Origin: JAKVBK01 sp022447275
GTDB lineage: Bacteria > Pseudomonadota > Alphaproteobacteria > Rhodobacterales > Rhodobacteraceae
NCBI GenBank assembly: GCA_047125605.1
Contig: CP138932.1
Coordinates: 3,100,001 to 3,164,000 of the forward strand
Length of the DNA stretch: 64,000 nucleotides
Direction: 5' to 3'
In this document: positions 9,658 to 17,560 of the stretch, piece after piece
How positions within the stretch are numbered: position 1 is the first letter of the stretch
Layout: each line of letters starts with the position of its first letter
Made by a program: the position numbers and the translations under genes
Notes under the pieces: generated by a model
The model's database searches: none
Seen by the model: only the letters and a program-made list of their open reading frames with translations
What the model was told of the DNA's origin: nothing

Positions 9658-10373
9658 TGGGTCATAAAGTAAACCCGATCGGCATGCGCCTGCAGGTGAA
9701 CCGCACCTGGGACAGCCGCTGGTACGCCGACACGAAGGATTACGGTGATCTTCTGCTGGAAGACATCAAGATCCGTGAGTTCATCGGCAAGGAATGCAAG
9801 CAGGCGGGCATCTCCCGTGTGATCATCGAGCGTCCGCACAAGAAGTGCCGCGTGACGGTTCACACAGCACGCCCCGGCGTCATCATTGGCAAGAAAGGGG
9901 CAGACATCGAAGGTCTGCGCCGCAAGCTCGCCAGCATGACCGACAGCGAACTGCATCTCAATATCGTCGAGGTGCGCAAGCCCGAGTTGGACGCAGCCCT
10001 CGTCGCCGAGAGCATCGCCCAGCAGCTGGAACGCCGTGTGTCCTTCCGTCGTGCCATGAAGCGCGCCGTGCAGAACGCCATGCGCATGGGTGCCCTGGGC
10101 ATCCGCGTGAACGTTGCCGGCCGTCTGGGTGGCGCAGAAATCGCCCGGACCGAGTGGTACCGCGAAGGCCGTGTGCCCCTGCACACCCTGCGTGCCGATA
10201 TCGACTACGCCCATGCCGAAGGCATGACCCCTTACGGGATCATCGGCATCAAGGTGTGGATCTTCAAAGGTGAGATCATGGAGCACGATCCGTCGGCTCG
10301 TGATCGTCGCCAGCAGGAGCTGCAAGAAGGTCCCGCCCCGCGCGGTGCCGGCGGCCCCCGCCGTGATCGCTAA
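9657..10373 (+). CDS. rpsC: 30S ribosomal protein S3
   Basis: 238 residues. S3 is part of the mRNA entry channel and helicase site of the 30S subunit. The N-terminal MGHKVNPIGMRL start is diagnostic. The KH type-2 motif VIIGKKGADIEGLR lies near residues 78-91, and the C-terminal half carries AGRLGGAEIART and TPYGIIGIKVW. The tail after residue 210 is basic and Gly/Pro-rich. It sits in the conserved rplV-rpsC-rplP order. Confidence 0.97.
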   Translation: MGHKVNPIGMRLQVNRTWDSRWYADTKDYGDLLLEDIKIREFIGKECKQAGISRVIIERPHKKCRVTVHTARPGVIIGKKGADIEGLRRKLASMTDSELHLNIVEVRKPELDAALVAESIAQQLERRVSFRRAMKRAVQNAMRMGALGIRVNVAGRLGGAEIARTEWYREGRVPLHTLRADIDYAHAEGMTPYGIIGIKVWIFKGEIMEHDPSARDRRQQELQEGPAPRGAGGPRRDR

Positions 10374-10386
10374 GGAGACCTGAGCA

Positions 10387-10800
10387 ATGCTTCAGCCAAA
10401 GCGCACCAAATTCCGCAAGATGCACAAGGGCCGGATTCACGGCAAGGCGAAGGGCGGGTCTGACCTGAACTTCGGCACCTTCGGCTTGAAAGCCCTTGAG
10501 CCCGAGCGCATCACCGCGCGCCAGATCGAAGCCGCCCGTCGGGCCATGACGCGTCACATGAAGCGTCAGGGTCGTGTCTGGATCCGGATCTTCCCTGACT
10601 TGCCCGTGACATCCAAGCCCGTCGAGGTTCGGATGGGTAAAGGTAAGGGTTCGGTCGATTACTGGGCGTGCAAGGTCAAGCCTGGCCGCGTGATGTTCGA
10701 AATCGATGGCGTGGCAGAGCCCATCGCACGTGAGGCCCTGCGCCTTGCCGCGATGAAGCTGCCAGTCAAGACCCGCACAGTGATGCGCGAAGACTGGTAA
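10387..10800 (+). CDS. rplP: 50S ribosomal protein L16
   Basis: 137 residues, starting MLQPKRTKFRKMHKGRIHG. L16 organises 23S rRNA around the A-site tRNA elbow. The conserved MGKGKGSVDYWACKVKPGRV segment is at residues 80-99. This is the last gene of the second ribosomal segment: its stop is followed within 45 nt by a clear terminator, and its normal neighbour rpmC lies 4.3 kb further on. Confidence 0.97.
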   Translation: MLQPKRTKFRKMHKGRIHGKAKGGSDLNFGTFGLKALEPERITARQIEAARRAMTRHMKRQGRVWIRIFPDLPVTSKPVEVRMGKGKGSVDYWACKVKPGRVMFEIDGVAEPIAREALRLAAMKLPVKTRTVMREDW

Positions 10801-10840
10801 GCCGCCGCCCTCTGGCCTGTTTGCGGGCCATCCATGATTG

Positions 10841-10869
10841 AAAAGCCCCGCCCCTGCGCGGGGCTTTTT
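10841..10869 (+). terminator. Intrinsic terminator after rplP
   Basis: AAAGCCCCGC at 10842-10851 pairs with GCGGGGCTTT starting at 10858, followed by TTTTT. It ends the rplB-rplP message before the opposite-strand block. Confidence 0.85.
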
Positions 10870-10950
10870 CTATGTCCATGGGCGCTGTGTGCGCCAGCAG
10901 CGGCGGGCCGGATCCGGGCCCGTTATCAGCGGCCCCCCGCGTGGCACCGT

Positions 10951-11340
10951 CTATCCCAGCAGCACGACGGCCCACCCGGCTAGACCGATCTGGATCAGCT
11001 GGATCACAACTGACAGCCCGTGCAGCCGTTTGAAAGCGCTGTGATCGCCCTGATCCGTCGCAGCGTTGATCTGGGCCATGAGGATCTGGCGTGCATAGAG
11101 TGTGCTTGCGGCAATGGCGGCGAATAATGCGCCCGCCAGCGGCGAAACCATCCAAGCGGCTGCTGCCGTGGCCGCCGCCAACGCGATCACCGCGAGGTAG
11201 TAGTAGGGGAAGGTGCCGCGCAACAGGGGGCGGACCTGTTCCATGGGCAATTGCGCAAACAGCACCGGGGCAAAGCCGAAGCTGAAAAAGACCATGCCGC
11301 CCAGCAGGGTGGCGGCCAGCAACAAGGCGATATCTGTCAT
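10951..11340 (-). CDS. Small integral membrane protein, DUF4149/TMEM205-like
   Basis: 129 residues from the ATG at 11340 (MTDIALLLAATLLGGMVFFSF); an upstream in-frame start would add a charged stretch. There are four predicted membrane helices, with short loops. The segment GGMVFFSFGFAPVLF in helix 1 and LYARQILMAQINAA...FKRLHGLSVVIQ resemble the DUF4149 family, whose function is unknown. It is the distal gene of the minus-strand block inserted into the ribosomal operon, 102 nt after the CdsA-like gene. Confidence 0.65.
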   Translation of the reverse strand: MTDIALLLAATLLGGMVFFSFGFAPVLFAQLPMEQVRPLLRGTFPYYYLAVIALAAATAAAAWMVSPLAGALFAAIAASTLYARQILMAQINAATDQGDHSAFKRLHGLSVVIQLIQIGLAGWAVVLLG

Positions 11341-11442
11341 CTCTTCTCGGGGCCCTTTTTTGGTGTGGTTGCCCCAGAACCTAGCGGCGTCGCGCGGGCT
11401 GCCCAGCATCAGGCGGGCCCCTGCGCGCGGCCGCCGCAGGGC

Positions 11443-12384
11443 CTATTCCAGCACCAAAAGCGAGACGTGAAAGAACAGGGGGGCGGCAAAGATCACGCTG
11501 TCGAGTTGCTCGAGAAAGCCACCTTGCCCCGGGATCAGGTGCGACCAGTCCTTGACGCCCCTGTCGCGCTTGATCGCCGCAAAGACAAGATTGCCCATCC
11601 AGCCCGCGCCCCAAGCCATGAGTGCCATGATGGCCGCACCCAGCGCGCTGAAGGGCGTGATCCAGGCCAGCAAAGCGCCGATCACAAAGACGCCAATAGC
11701 AGCCACCACAACCCCCTCTGCGGTTTTCGGAGAGAGGCTGGGGGCGAGCTTGTGTTCGCCCAACTGGCGGCCCGCGAAATATTCGATCAGGTCACCCAAC
11801 TGCACGACCATCACGAGGAACACGATCATCAGGATCGCCCTGTCAGAGCCGGTCGGCATGGGAAGGGTCAGCAGGGCGGGCACGTGGCTCAGGCAAAAGA
11901 CGCAGATCATCAGCCCCCACTGTGTGCCGGCAACCCGGGCCAGAAACTTGTCTGGATCACCGCGCAGGGCGCTGACGATGGGCAAAAGCAGGAAGGCATA
12001 GACCGGGATGAACACGGTGAACATCTGGATCCAGCCGAGGGCCACGAACAGGTATTGCAGCGGCAAGAAGGCAAAGAACGCCAGCGCCAATGACAGGTGG
12101 TCGGCCTGTCGTTTGCTGGCATAGGTCAGGAATTCGCGCAGGGCCGCGAAGGAGGCAAACGCAAAGAGCAGCGTGATCCAGAATTGCCCGGCCAGGGCGG
12201 CAAAGGCCAGCAGCGTGACCATGCCCCACCAGGAATTCACGCGTGTCAGGTAGGTTTCGACAACGGGCCGAGGCGCGCTCGTGGGGGCGCGCTGGCGCAT
12301 GTATTCGCCAAACAGTGTCAGCGCGATCATCAGCAGGACAACGCCGGCGAACAGGGTCAGGATGTCGAGTCTTGTTTCGGTCAT
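11443..12384 (-). CDS. CdsA/YnbB-like phosphatidate cytidylyltransferase
   Basis: 313 residues with about eight membrane helices. The C-terminal signature is recognisable: KRDRGVKDW, then IPGQGGFLEQLDS. In classic CdsA the last part reads HGG followed by DRxD; here the His is Gln and the Arg-Asp pair is altered (EQLDS), as in divergent YnbB-type members, though YnbB itself keeps HGG as I recall. It probably makes a CDP-diacylglycerol-like intermediate, but activity is uncertain. Its start overlaps the stop of the acyltransferase gene by 4 nt, so the two are co-expressed. Confidence 0.75.
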   Translation of the reverse strand: MTETRLDILTLFAGVVLLMIALTLFGEYMRQRAPTSAPRPVVETYLTRVNSWWGMVTLLAFAALAGQFWITLLFAFASFAALREFLTYASKRQADHLSLALAFFAFLPLQYLFVALGWIQMFTVFIPVYAFLLLPIVSALRGDPDKFLARVAGTQWGLMICVFCLSHVPALLTLPMPTGSDRAILMIVFLVMVVQLGDLIEYFAGRQLGEHKLAPSLSPKTAEGVVVAAIGVFVIGALLAWITPFSALGAAIMALMAWGAGWMGNLVFAAIKRDRGVKDWSHLIPGQGGFLEQLDSVIFAAPLFFHVSLLVLE

Positions 12385-13070
12385 TGGGGGGCTTCCTGCG
12401 GGGCCTCTGCCCTTGCCTCTTCGGGGGCGAGGGCCACAAGGGCGTCCGCGGCGCGGTCGAGGAAATCATCCTTGGCCTCCCCCGATGCCACGTGCAGTGG
12501 TGCGCCGAACGTCACTGTGCAGATCAGGGGCAGGGGGATGATCTCCCCTTTCGGCATGATCTCGTTGAGATTGGCGATCCACGTGGGCACGAGATCCACG
12601 TCGGGTCGGGCGTGTCCGATATTGTAGATCCCGGATTTGAACGGCAGCAGGGGCGCGTCGCTCATATTGCGCCCGCCTTCGGGAAAGATGATCAGGCTGT
12701 CACCAGCATCGATGGCTTCGAGGATGGTCTCGAGCGGGTCTTCATCCTCGGCGCGGTCTTCGGCATTGCGGTGGATCAGCACCGCCCGGAAAACATCGCG
12801 CCCGGCAAAGGCGCGCAACGGCGTCTTGAGCCAGTAATCGGCTGCGGCCACCGGGCGGGTCTGGCGGCGCAGATGGGCTGGCAGCACGGACCAGATCATC
12901 GGCATGTCGGCATTGCTGACATGGTTGGCATAGTAGATGCGTTGTCGGGCCACGGGTTCGATGCCCTTCCAGTCGGCCCGCGCGGCGGTGATGAAACGGG
13001 CCACGAATGTCAGCGCGTGGCCGGTGATGCGGGCCGCAAGCCCGCGCGAAAGGGAAGTGACATCAACCAT
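12381..13070 (-). CDS. PlsC-like acyltransferase
   Basis: 229 residues from the ATG at 13070 (MVDVTSLSRGL). It carries the two hallmark motifs of glycerolipid acyltransferases: NHVSNAD (H50-x4-D55, catalytic) and FPEGGRN (129-135, phosphate binding). One N-terminal hydrophobic segment suggests membrane attachment. It would put an acyl chain on a lysophospholipid or related alcohol. It precedes the CdsA-like gene with a 4-nt overlap, making a two-step phospholipid-precursor pair. This is probably not the only PlsC of the cell. Confidence 0.8.
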   Translation of the reverse strand: MVDVTSLSRGLAARITGHALTFVARFITAARADWKGIEPVARQRIYYANHVSNADMPMIWSVLPAHLRRQTRPVAAADYWLKTPLRAFAGRDVFRAVLIHRNAEDRAEDEDPLETILEAIDAGDSLIIFPEGGRNMSDAPLLPFKSGIYNIGHARPDVDLVPTWIANLNEIMPKGEIIPLPLICTVTFGAPLHVASGEAKDDFLDRAADALVALAPEEARAEAPQEAPQ

Positions 13071-13125
13071 GTCTCTATCAGGAGGCAAGACAGGCGGCTT
13101 TGGAAAGAGGAAGCCGGTGCATTGA

Positions 13126-13926
13126 TTAAAGTTCGGGGAAAATCTGTGCCATCTCTGCCGCAAATCGGGGCCGACTGATCGTGGCGCGGTTGCCCGCATG
13201 GCCGTGGTAGTAGGATTGCCCCGATGCAGTGGGAAGCCCGGCCCAAACGCGGGCGAGGCGATCCATGAACGTGTCCTGCGCCATCTCACCGGCAAGAAAG
13301 ACCTGCAGCCCGGCCTCCGTCATCAACACGTCGGCCAGCCTGTCTTGCAGGGCGGGGCCGTAGGTGAGCGTGGGGGCGAGGCCTTCCTTCTCGATCAGGT
13401 GTTTGAGCGTGGACGGAATGATCTGGTAGCGGCCGATGGCATGGGGCTGGCCCGGTGTCGCCGTGATCCAGGCCAGGATTTCCGCAAGGGTCATCTCGCT
13501 GGGTGGCGCCGGGGGCTTGATGCGCGCGCCATACTGCACCGCGTCATAGCCCATGGGACCAGCTTCCGCCAAAGCGATGATGTCCCGCAGACGGGCGACA
13601 GGCCCACGCCAGACTTTGGCCAGCGGGCCGGAAAACCGTTCCGGCAGGGGGGCAAACAATCCCCGCGCCGGGCCGTCAAACAGGCTGGCTGAAGGTTGCC
13701 TTTCGGGCGCTTCACCGCCTGCCCCTTTGGCAGAGGCAGAGGCAGAGGCAGAGGCAGCGGGTGCAGAGGCTGGCGTTGCGCGGGGTTTGGCTGTGGCGGC
13801 AGAGGCAAATAGCGGTGCGGCCTTGCCACCTGCGAAAAGGGATCCGCGATGTGCCGTATCGAGCGCACAGGCCCCGTGGCCGGACAGGGCAAGACAGCAA
13901 ACAAGGACAACAATGCGCAAGGCCAT
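13126..13926 (-). CDS. Secreted lysozyme/transglycosylase resembling lambda endolysin (GH104-like)
   Basis: 266 residues with an N-terminal signal peptide (MALRIVVLVCCLALSGHGACA; a lipobox is not clear). A Ser/Ala-rich linker at 40-70 leads to a C-terminal enzymatic domain. That domain has ALAEAGPMGYDAV (candidate catalytic Glu121), IGRYQII (164-170) and RVWAGLPTASGQSYYHGH, in the order seen in the lambda R lysozyme family. It would cleave peptidoglycan in the periplasm. The linker is encoded by a GGCAGA hexanucleotide tract. It is the first gene of the minus-strand run with the acyltransferase. Confidence 0.65.
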   Translation of the reverse strand: MALRIVVLVCCLALSGHGACALDTAHRGSLFAGGKAAPLFASAATAKPRATPASAPAASASASASAKGAGGEAPERQPSASLFDGPARGLFAPLPERFSGPLAKVWRGPVARLRDIIALAEAGPMGYDAVQYGARIKPPAPPSEMTLAEILAWITATPGQPHAIGRYQIIPSTLKHLIEKEGLAPTLTYGPALQDRLADVLMTEAGLQVFLAGEMAQDTFMDRLARVWAGLPTASGQSYYHGHAGNRATISRPRFAAEMAQIFPEL

Positions 13927-14008
13927 TCTGACCGCTCCGATACAATCTCGGTTCGCGACCTATGTTTCACAACATGCTGAACAAGCCGTTAGCGCGCGCC
14001 GGGTGCCC

Positions 14009-14629
14009 CTAGGCCCATTTGTAGTTGAACGAGACCGTGATCCGGTTGTCCTCGGACATGTTCATGGGCACTTCATGGCGCAGCCAGCTTTCCCACAAAA
14101 GCACTTCGCCGGGCGCGGGGCGCAGATAGATAAATGGCTGCAACTCGCGACGGGCGTCTTTCACGCGGGTTGGGGCGGCCATCATCATCGGCAGGCGCGG
14201 GTCCTCCAGTTTGAGGGCGCTGGTCCCCTCGGGCATGGCGACGTAGGCCGTGCCTGAAATCACTGAATGGGGATGGATGTGGCTGGTGTGGATGCCGCCC
14301 TCGGGCAGGATATTGATCCAGATGTCTTCTAGCTCCAGGGGCCGGTCAGCCAGGTCAAACTGCAAATCCTTGGCAAAGCCGGCCACATGGGTATCCAGAA
14401 CCGCAACCAGATCCTTGAAGATGGGGAAGCGCCAAGGCAGATCGCTGAGCGACGCATAGGAGGTGTAACCGGCATAGTCATTGGCCTCGCACCAATCGTT
14501 GCCGGCATCATCGTCCTCTGCAATCGCATAGCAGGAGGCTTCCAGTTCCTCCACATCAACGGGGGTGCCATGCTCTGCAAGCTTGGCGTGGTAAAGGCGG
14601 GTCGCGAAGAGGGAGTCAATCTGGGCCAT
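14009..14629 (-). CDS. Putative 2OG-Fe(II) oxygenase (TIGR02466-like)
   Basis: 206 residues from the ATG at 14629. The C-terminal half has a double-stranded beta-helix pattern: HTSHIHPHS (residues 114-122, metal-binding His), then GEVLLWESWLRHEVP (second His185) and RITVSFNYKW with the Arg (196) expected to hold 2-oxoglutarate. These fit the small conserved family of putative 2OG oxygenases with unknown substrate. It is transcribed opposite to rpmC and 80 nt upstream of the lysozyme-like gene. Confidence 0.7.
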   Translation of the reverse strand: MAQIDSLFATRLYHAKLAEHGTPVDVEELEASCYAIAEDDDAGNDWCEANDYAGYTSYASLSDLPWRFPIFKDLVAVLDTHVAGFAKDLQFDLADRPLELEDIWINILPEGGIHTSHIHPHSVISGTAYVAMPEGTSALKLEDPRLPMMMAAPTRVKDARRELQPFIYLRPAPGEVLLWESWLRHEVPMNMSEDNRITVSFNYKWA

Positions 14630-15064
14630 GGCGCGGTGATAGCGCAATGGACCGGGCCCGGAAAGCAGCCAGAAGAGATTGTTTTCCGAATGGGGCGGAT
14701 GTTATAAGGGATATCCTTTCTTGGCGGGTGTCGGTCGCGGCGTTCAGGCTGTGGGCATGCATCGCGGCGCGAAAGCTTCAAAGCGTGCATCCCTCTGCAG
14801 GTCCACAAGTCCGGTTTGCAATGGTCGCGCGCCCGTATTCCGAGCGGTCTGGTGGGGGGCTTTGGGGTGTTTCCCGGGCTGGCTTGAATGATCCTGCGCA
14901 ATGCGCGGGCAAAAGGGCCGCTGCGGCACAGGACAGGCCCAGCGAAATAAGGGCTTGCCAAGTCAGCAAGCCAAGCCTAAACAGCGCGCTCATCCACCTC
15001 CATCGGGAATCAGGGTGACGCGCTTGCGCGGCCTGCCGATGATTGTTGAAAAGGAAGAAGACCA
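14630..15064 (+). promoter_or_regulatory. Divergent intergenic region with promoter for rpmC
   Basis: No coding frame is convincing. A promoter-like pair, TTGCCA (14955-14960), 17 nt, TAAACA (14978-14983), lies 82 nt before the L29 start. The same -35 hexamer and spacing recur before rplO. AAAGGAAGAAGACC gives rpmC a good binding site. Nothing else is seen. Confidence 0.5.
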
Positions 15065-15283
15065 ATGGTGATTAACGCCACGGAACTCCGTGAAAAAACG
15101 GTAGATCAGCTCCGCGAGGATCTGGTCAACCTGAAGAAAGAGAGCTTCAACCTGCGCTTCCAGCAGGCCACGAACGCTCTCGAGAACACCGCGCGCATGC
15201 GCGAAGTGCGCCGCGACGCGGCCCGCGTAAAAACCATTCTGAACGAAAAGGCTGCCGCTGCAGCCTCGACCACGGAGGCCTGA
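15065..15283 (+). CDS. rpmC: 50S ribosomal protein L29
   Basis: 72 residues, starting MVINATELREKTVDQLRED, two long helices as expected. L29 sits beside L23 at the tunnel exit. Normally it follows rplP within a few bases; here it starts a new ribosomal segment after a 4.3-kb insertion. The C-terminal tail is Ala-rich. rpsQ follows after 4 nt, so translation of the spc genes is coupled from here. Confidence 0.96.
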   Translation: MVINATELREKTVDQLREDLVNLKKESFNLRFQQATNALENTARMREVRRDAARVKTILNEKAAAAASTTEA

Positions 15284-15287
15284 TCCC

Positions 15288-15518
15288 ATGCCCAAGCGTA
15301 TTCTGACGGGCACCGTCACCTCCGACCAGAACGACCAGACCGTCACCGTTTCGGTCGAACGTCGCTTCACGCATCCGGTTCTCAAGAAGACGATCCGGAA
15401 GTCGAAGAAGTATCGCGCCCATGACGCGAACAACCAATTCAAGACCGGCGATACCGTCCGCATTCAGGAATGTGCGCCGATCTCGAAAACCAAACGCTGG
15501 GAGGTGCTGACCGCCTAA
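15288..15518 (+). CDS. rpsQ: 30S ribosomal protein S17
   Basis: 76 residues, starting MPKRILTGTVTSDQNDQTVTV. S17 is a primary 16S rRNA-binding protein with an OB fold. The segments RRFTHPVLKKTIRKSKKYRAHD and IQECAPISKTKRWEVL are typical. Between its stop and rplN is a 74-nt gap holding a CGGGACC...GGTCCCG inverted repeat (about 15547-15575), possibly a processing or regulatory hairpin. Confidence 0.97.
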   Translation: MPKRILTGTVTSDQNDQTVTVSVERRFTHPVLKKTIRKSKKYRAHDANNQFKTGDTVRIQECAPISKTKRWEVLTA

Positions 15519-15592
15519 GGTCAACACCTGCCAGTTAATCGAAACCCGGGACCAATGTCCGAAAGGCGGTCCCGGAAGTCGGGAGACACCAA

Positions 15593-15961
15593 ATGATCCA
15601 GATGCAGACCAATCTGGATGTCGCTGACAACTCCGGCGCACGCCGGGTGCAGTGCATCAAGGTCCTCGGCGGTTCCAAGCGGAAATATGCTTCTGTTGGC
15701 GACATCATCGTTGTGTCCGTCAAAGAAGCGATCCCGCGCGGCCGCGTGAAAAAGGGTGACGTACGCAAAGCCGTCGTCGTCCGGACCGCCAAGGAAGTCC
15801 GCCGCGACGATGGCACCGCCATCCGCTTTGACCGCAACGCGGCCGTCATCCTCAACAACAACATGGAGCCGATCGGCACCCGTATCTTCGGGCCGGTGGT
15901 GCGCGAACTGCGTGCGAAGAACTTCATGAAGATCATCTCGCTCGCGCCGGAGGTGCTGTAA
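15593..15961 (+). CDS. rplN: 50S ribosomal protein L14
   Basis: 122 residues, starting MIQMQTNLDVADNSGARRVQCIKV, the standard L14 length and start. L14 lies at the subunit interface and is the docking point for the silencing factor RsfS. The stretch RNAAVILNNNMEPIGTRIFGPVVRELR is highly conserved. rplX starts one base after the stop, consistent with reinitiation. Confidence 0.98.
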   Translation: MIQMQTNLDVADNSGARRVQCIKVLGGSKRKYASVGDIIVVSVKEAIPRGRVKKGDVRKAVVVRTAKEVRRDDGTAIRFDRNAAVILNNNMEPIGTRIFGPVVRELRAKNFMKIISLAPEVL

Positions 15962-15962
15962 G

Positions 15963-16268
15963 ATGGCTGCTAAGCTGAAAAAAGGCGACAAGGTTGTCGT
16001 GCTCACCGGTAAGGACAAGGGCAAGGAAGGCGAGATCGTCTCCGTGAACCCGACTGCCGGCAAAGCCGTTGTGGAAGGCATCAACATGGCCATCCGCCAC
16101 ACCCGCCAGTCCCAGACAAGCCAGGGCGGCCGCATGCCGAAAGCCATGCCGGTTGACCTGTCGAACCTCGCCATGCTCGACGGCAACGGCAAGGCCACGC
16201 GCGTGGGCTTCCGTGTCGAAGATGGCAAGAAGGTCCGTTACGCCAAAACCACCGGGGAGGCGATCTGA
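15963..16268 (+). CDS. rplX: 50S ribosomal protein L24
   Basis: 101 residues. L24 is one of the two initiator proteins of 50S assembly. The KOW motif KKGDKVVVLTGKDKGKEGEIV (residues 6-26) is clear and the MAIRHTRQSQTSQGG stretch follows. Its stop overlaps the rplE start by one base (TGATG), typical for this operon. Confidence 0.97.
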   Translation: MAAKLKKGDKVVVLTGKDKGKEGEIVSVNPTAGKAVVEGINMAIRHTRQSQTSQGGRMPKAMPVDLSNLAMLDGNGKATRVGFRVEDGKKVRYAKTTGEAI

Positions 16269-16831
16269 TGCTTGATACAGCAAACTACACCCCCCGCCTG
16301 AAGGCCGTCTACAAGGACTCGATCCGGGCGGCGATGATGGAAGAGTTCGGCTACAAGAACGAGATGCTTATCCCGCGTCTGGACAAGATCGTTCTGAACA
16401 TCGGCGCCGGCGCAGAAAGCGTCAAGGACAGCAAGAAAGCCAAATCTGCTCAGGAAGACCTGACCAAGATCACCGGCCAGAAAGCTGTTATCACGCGCGC
16501 CAAGAAGTCGATCGCTGGTTTCCGCGTTCGTGAAGACATGCCGTTGGGCGCCAAGGTGACCTTGCGCCAGGATCGGATGTACGAATTCCTCGACCGTCTG
16601 ATCACGATTGCTCTGCCCCGTGTCCGCGACTTCCGCGGCGTGAAGGGCTCTTCCTTTGATGGCCGCGGCAACTACGCCATGGGCCTCAAAGAGCACATCG
16701 TGTTCCCCGAGATTGACTTCGACAAGGTCGATGAAGTCTGGGGTATGGACATCATTATCTGCACCACCGCTCCGAATGATGCAGAAGCAAAAGCGCTGTT
16801 GAAGCTTTTCAACATGCCCTTCAACAGCTGA
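16268..16831 (+). CDS. rplE: 50S ribosomal protein L5
   Basis: 187 residues. L5 binds 5S rRNA and touches the P-site tRNA and S13. The motifs NIGAGAESVKDSKKAKSAQEDL, KAVITRAKKSIAGFRVREDMP and the C-terminal VWGMDIIICTTAPND are standard. Length is slightly above the E. coli protein because of an N-terminal addition (MLDTANYTP). It is followed after 11 nt by rpsN. Confidence 0.98.
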   Translation: MLDTANYTPRLKAVYKDSIRAAMMEEFGYKNEMLIPRLDKIVLNIGAGAESVKDSKKAKSAQEDLTKITGQKAVITRAKKSIAGFRVREDMPLGAKVTLRQDRMYEFLDRLITIALPRVRDFRGVKGSSFDGRGNYAMGLKEHIVFPEIDFDKVDEVWGMDIIICTTAPNDAEAKALLKLFNMPFNS

Positions 16832-16842
16832 GGAACGTTCTC

Positions 16843-17148
16843 ATGGCCAAGAAAGCAATGATCGAACGCGAAAAGAAGCGTCAGAAGCTGGTTGAGCAAT
16901 ATGCTGCCAAGCGCGCTGCGCTGAAGGAAATCGCGAATGACGAGAGCCGCCCGATGGAAGACCGCTTCAAGGCGCGTCTGAAGCTGGCTGAGTTGCCCCG
17001 CAACTCCTCGCCCACCCGCCTGCACAACCGGTGCCAGCTCACCGGTCGTCCCAAGGCGTATTACCGCAAGCTCAAAATGTCTCGGATCGCGCTGCGCGAT
17101 CTGGCCTCAAACGGCCAGATCCCCGGCATGGTCAAGTCGAGCTGGTAA
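16843..17148 (+). CDS. rpsN: 30S ribosomal protein S14, zinc-free long form
   Basis: 101 residues, the long zinc-independent form: the usual CxxC pairs are absent and only one Cys remains in NRCQLTGRPKAYYRKLKMSR. S14 completes the 30S head. The N-terminal half (MAKKAMIEREKKRQKL) is very basic and the C-terminus is GQIPGMVKSSW. A strong AAGGAGG follows for rpsH. Confidence 0.98.
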   Translation: MAKKAMIEREKKRQKLVEQYAAKRAALKEIANDESRPMEDRFKARLKLAELPRNSSPTRLHNRCQLTGRPKAYYRKLKMSRIALRDLASNGQIPGMVKSSW

Positions 17149-17160
17149 GGAGGTCTGAAG

Positions 17161-17550
17161 ATGAACGATCCTCTCGGCGATATGCTGACCCGTATCCGCA
17201 ACGCACAGCTGCGCGGAAAATCCACGGTTCGCACCCCCGCTTCCAAGTTGCGCGCCCGCGTGCTCGACGTGCTTGTCGATGAAGGTTACATCCGCGGCTA
17301 CGAGGCCGTTGATGGCACCAAGCATCCGGAAATCGAGATCAGCCTGAAGTACTACGAAGGCGTTCCGGTGATCCGCGAAGTCAAGCGCGTGTCTACACCC
17401 GGCCGTCGCGTGTACATGGGCGTCGACAACATCCCCTCGGTTCGCCAGGGTCTCGGCGTCTCCATCGTGTCCACCTCCAAGGGTGTGATGTCGGATGCCA
17501 ATGCCCGCTCCAACAATGTTGGCGGCGAAGTGCTCTGCACCGTATTCTAA
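17161..17550 (+). CDS. rpsH: 30S ribosomal protein S8
   Basis: 129 residues, starting MNDPLGDMLTRIRNAQLRGK. S8 is a primary binder of helix 21 in 16S rRNA and in E. coli represses the spc operon by binding a mimic near rplE; I did not find an obvious mimic here. The C-terminal signature VSTSKGVMSDANARSNNVGGEVLCTVF is intact. The AAGGAGG site for rplF overlaps its stop region. Confidence 0.98.
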   Translation: MNDPLGDMLTRIRNAQLRGKSTVRTPASKLRARVLDVLVDEGYIRGYEAVDGTKHPEIEISLKYYEGVPVIREVKRVSTPGRRVYMGVDNIPSVRQGLGVSIVSTSKGVMSDANARSNNVGGEVLCTVF

Positions 17551-17560
17551 GGAGGGCAAG

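Noticed and set aside
14640..14680. Another SRP-RNA-like string (CCCGGAAAGCAGCC) upstream of the 2OG oxygenase gene
   Set aside because: Spacing of the conserved loop is wrong and no long hairpin surrounds it.
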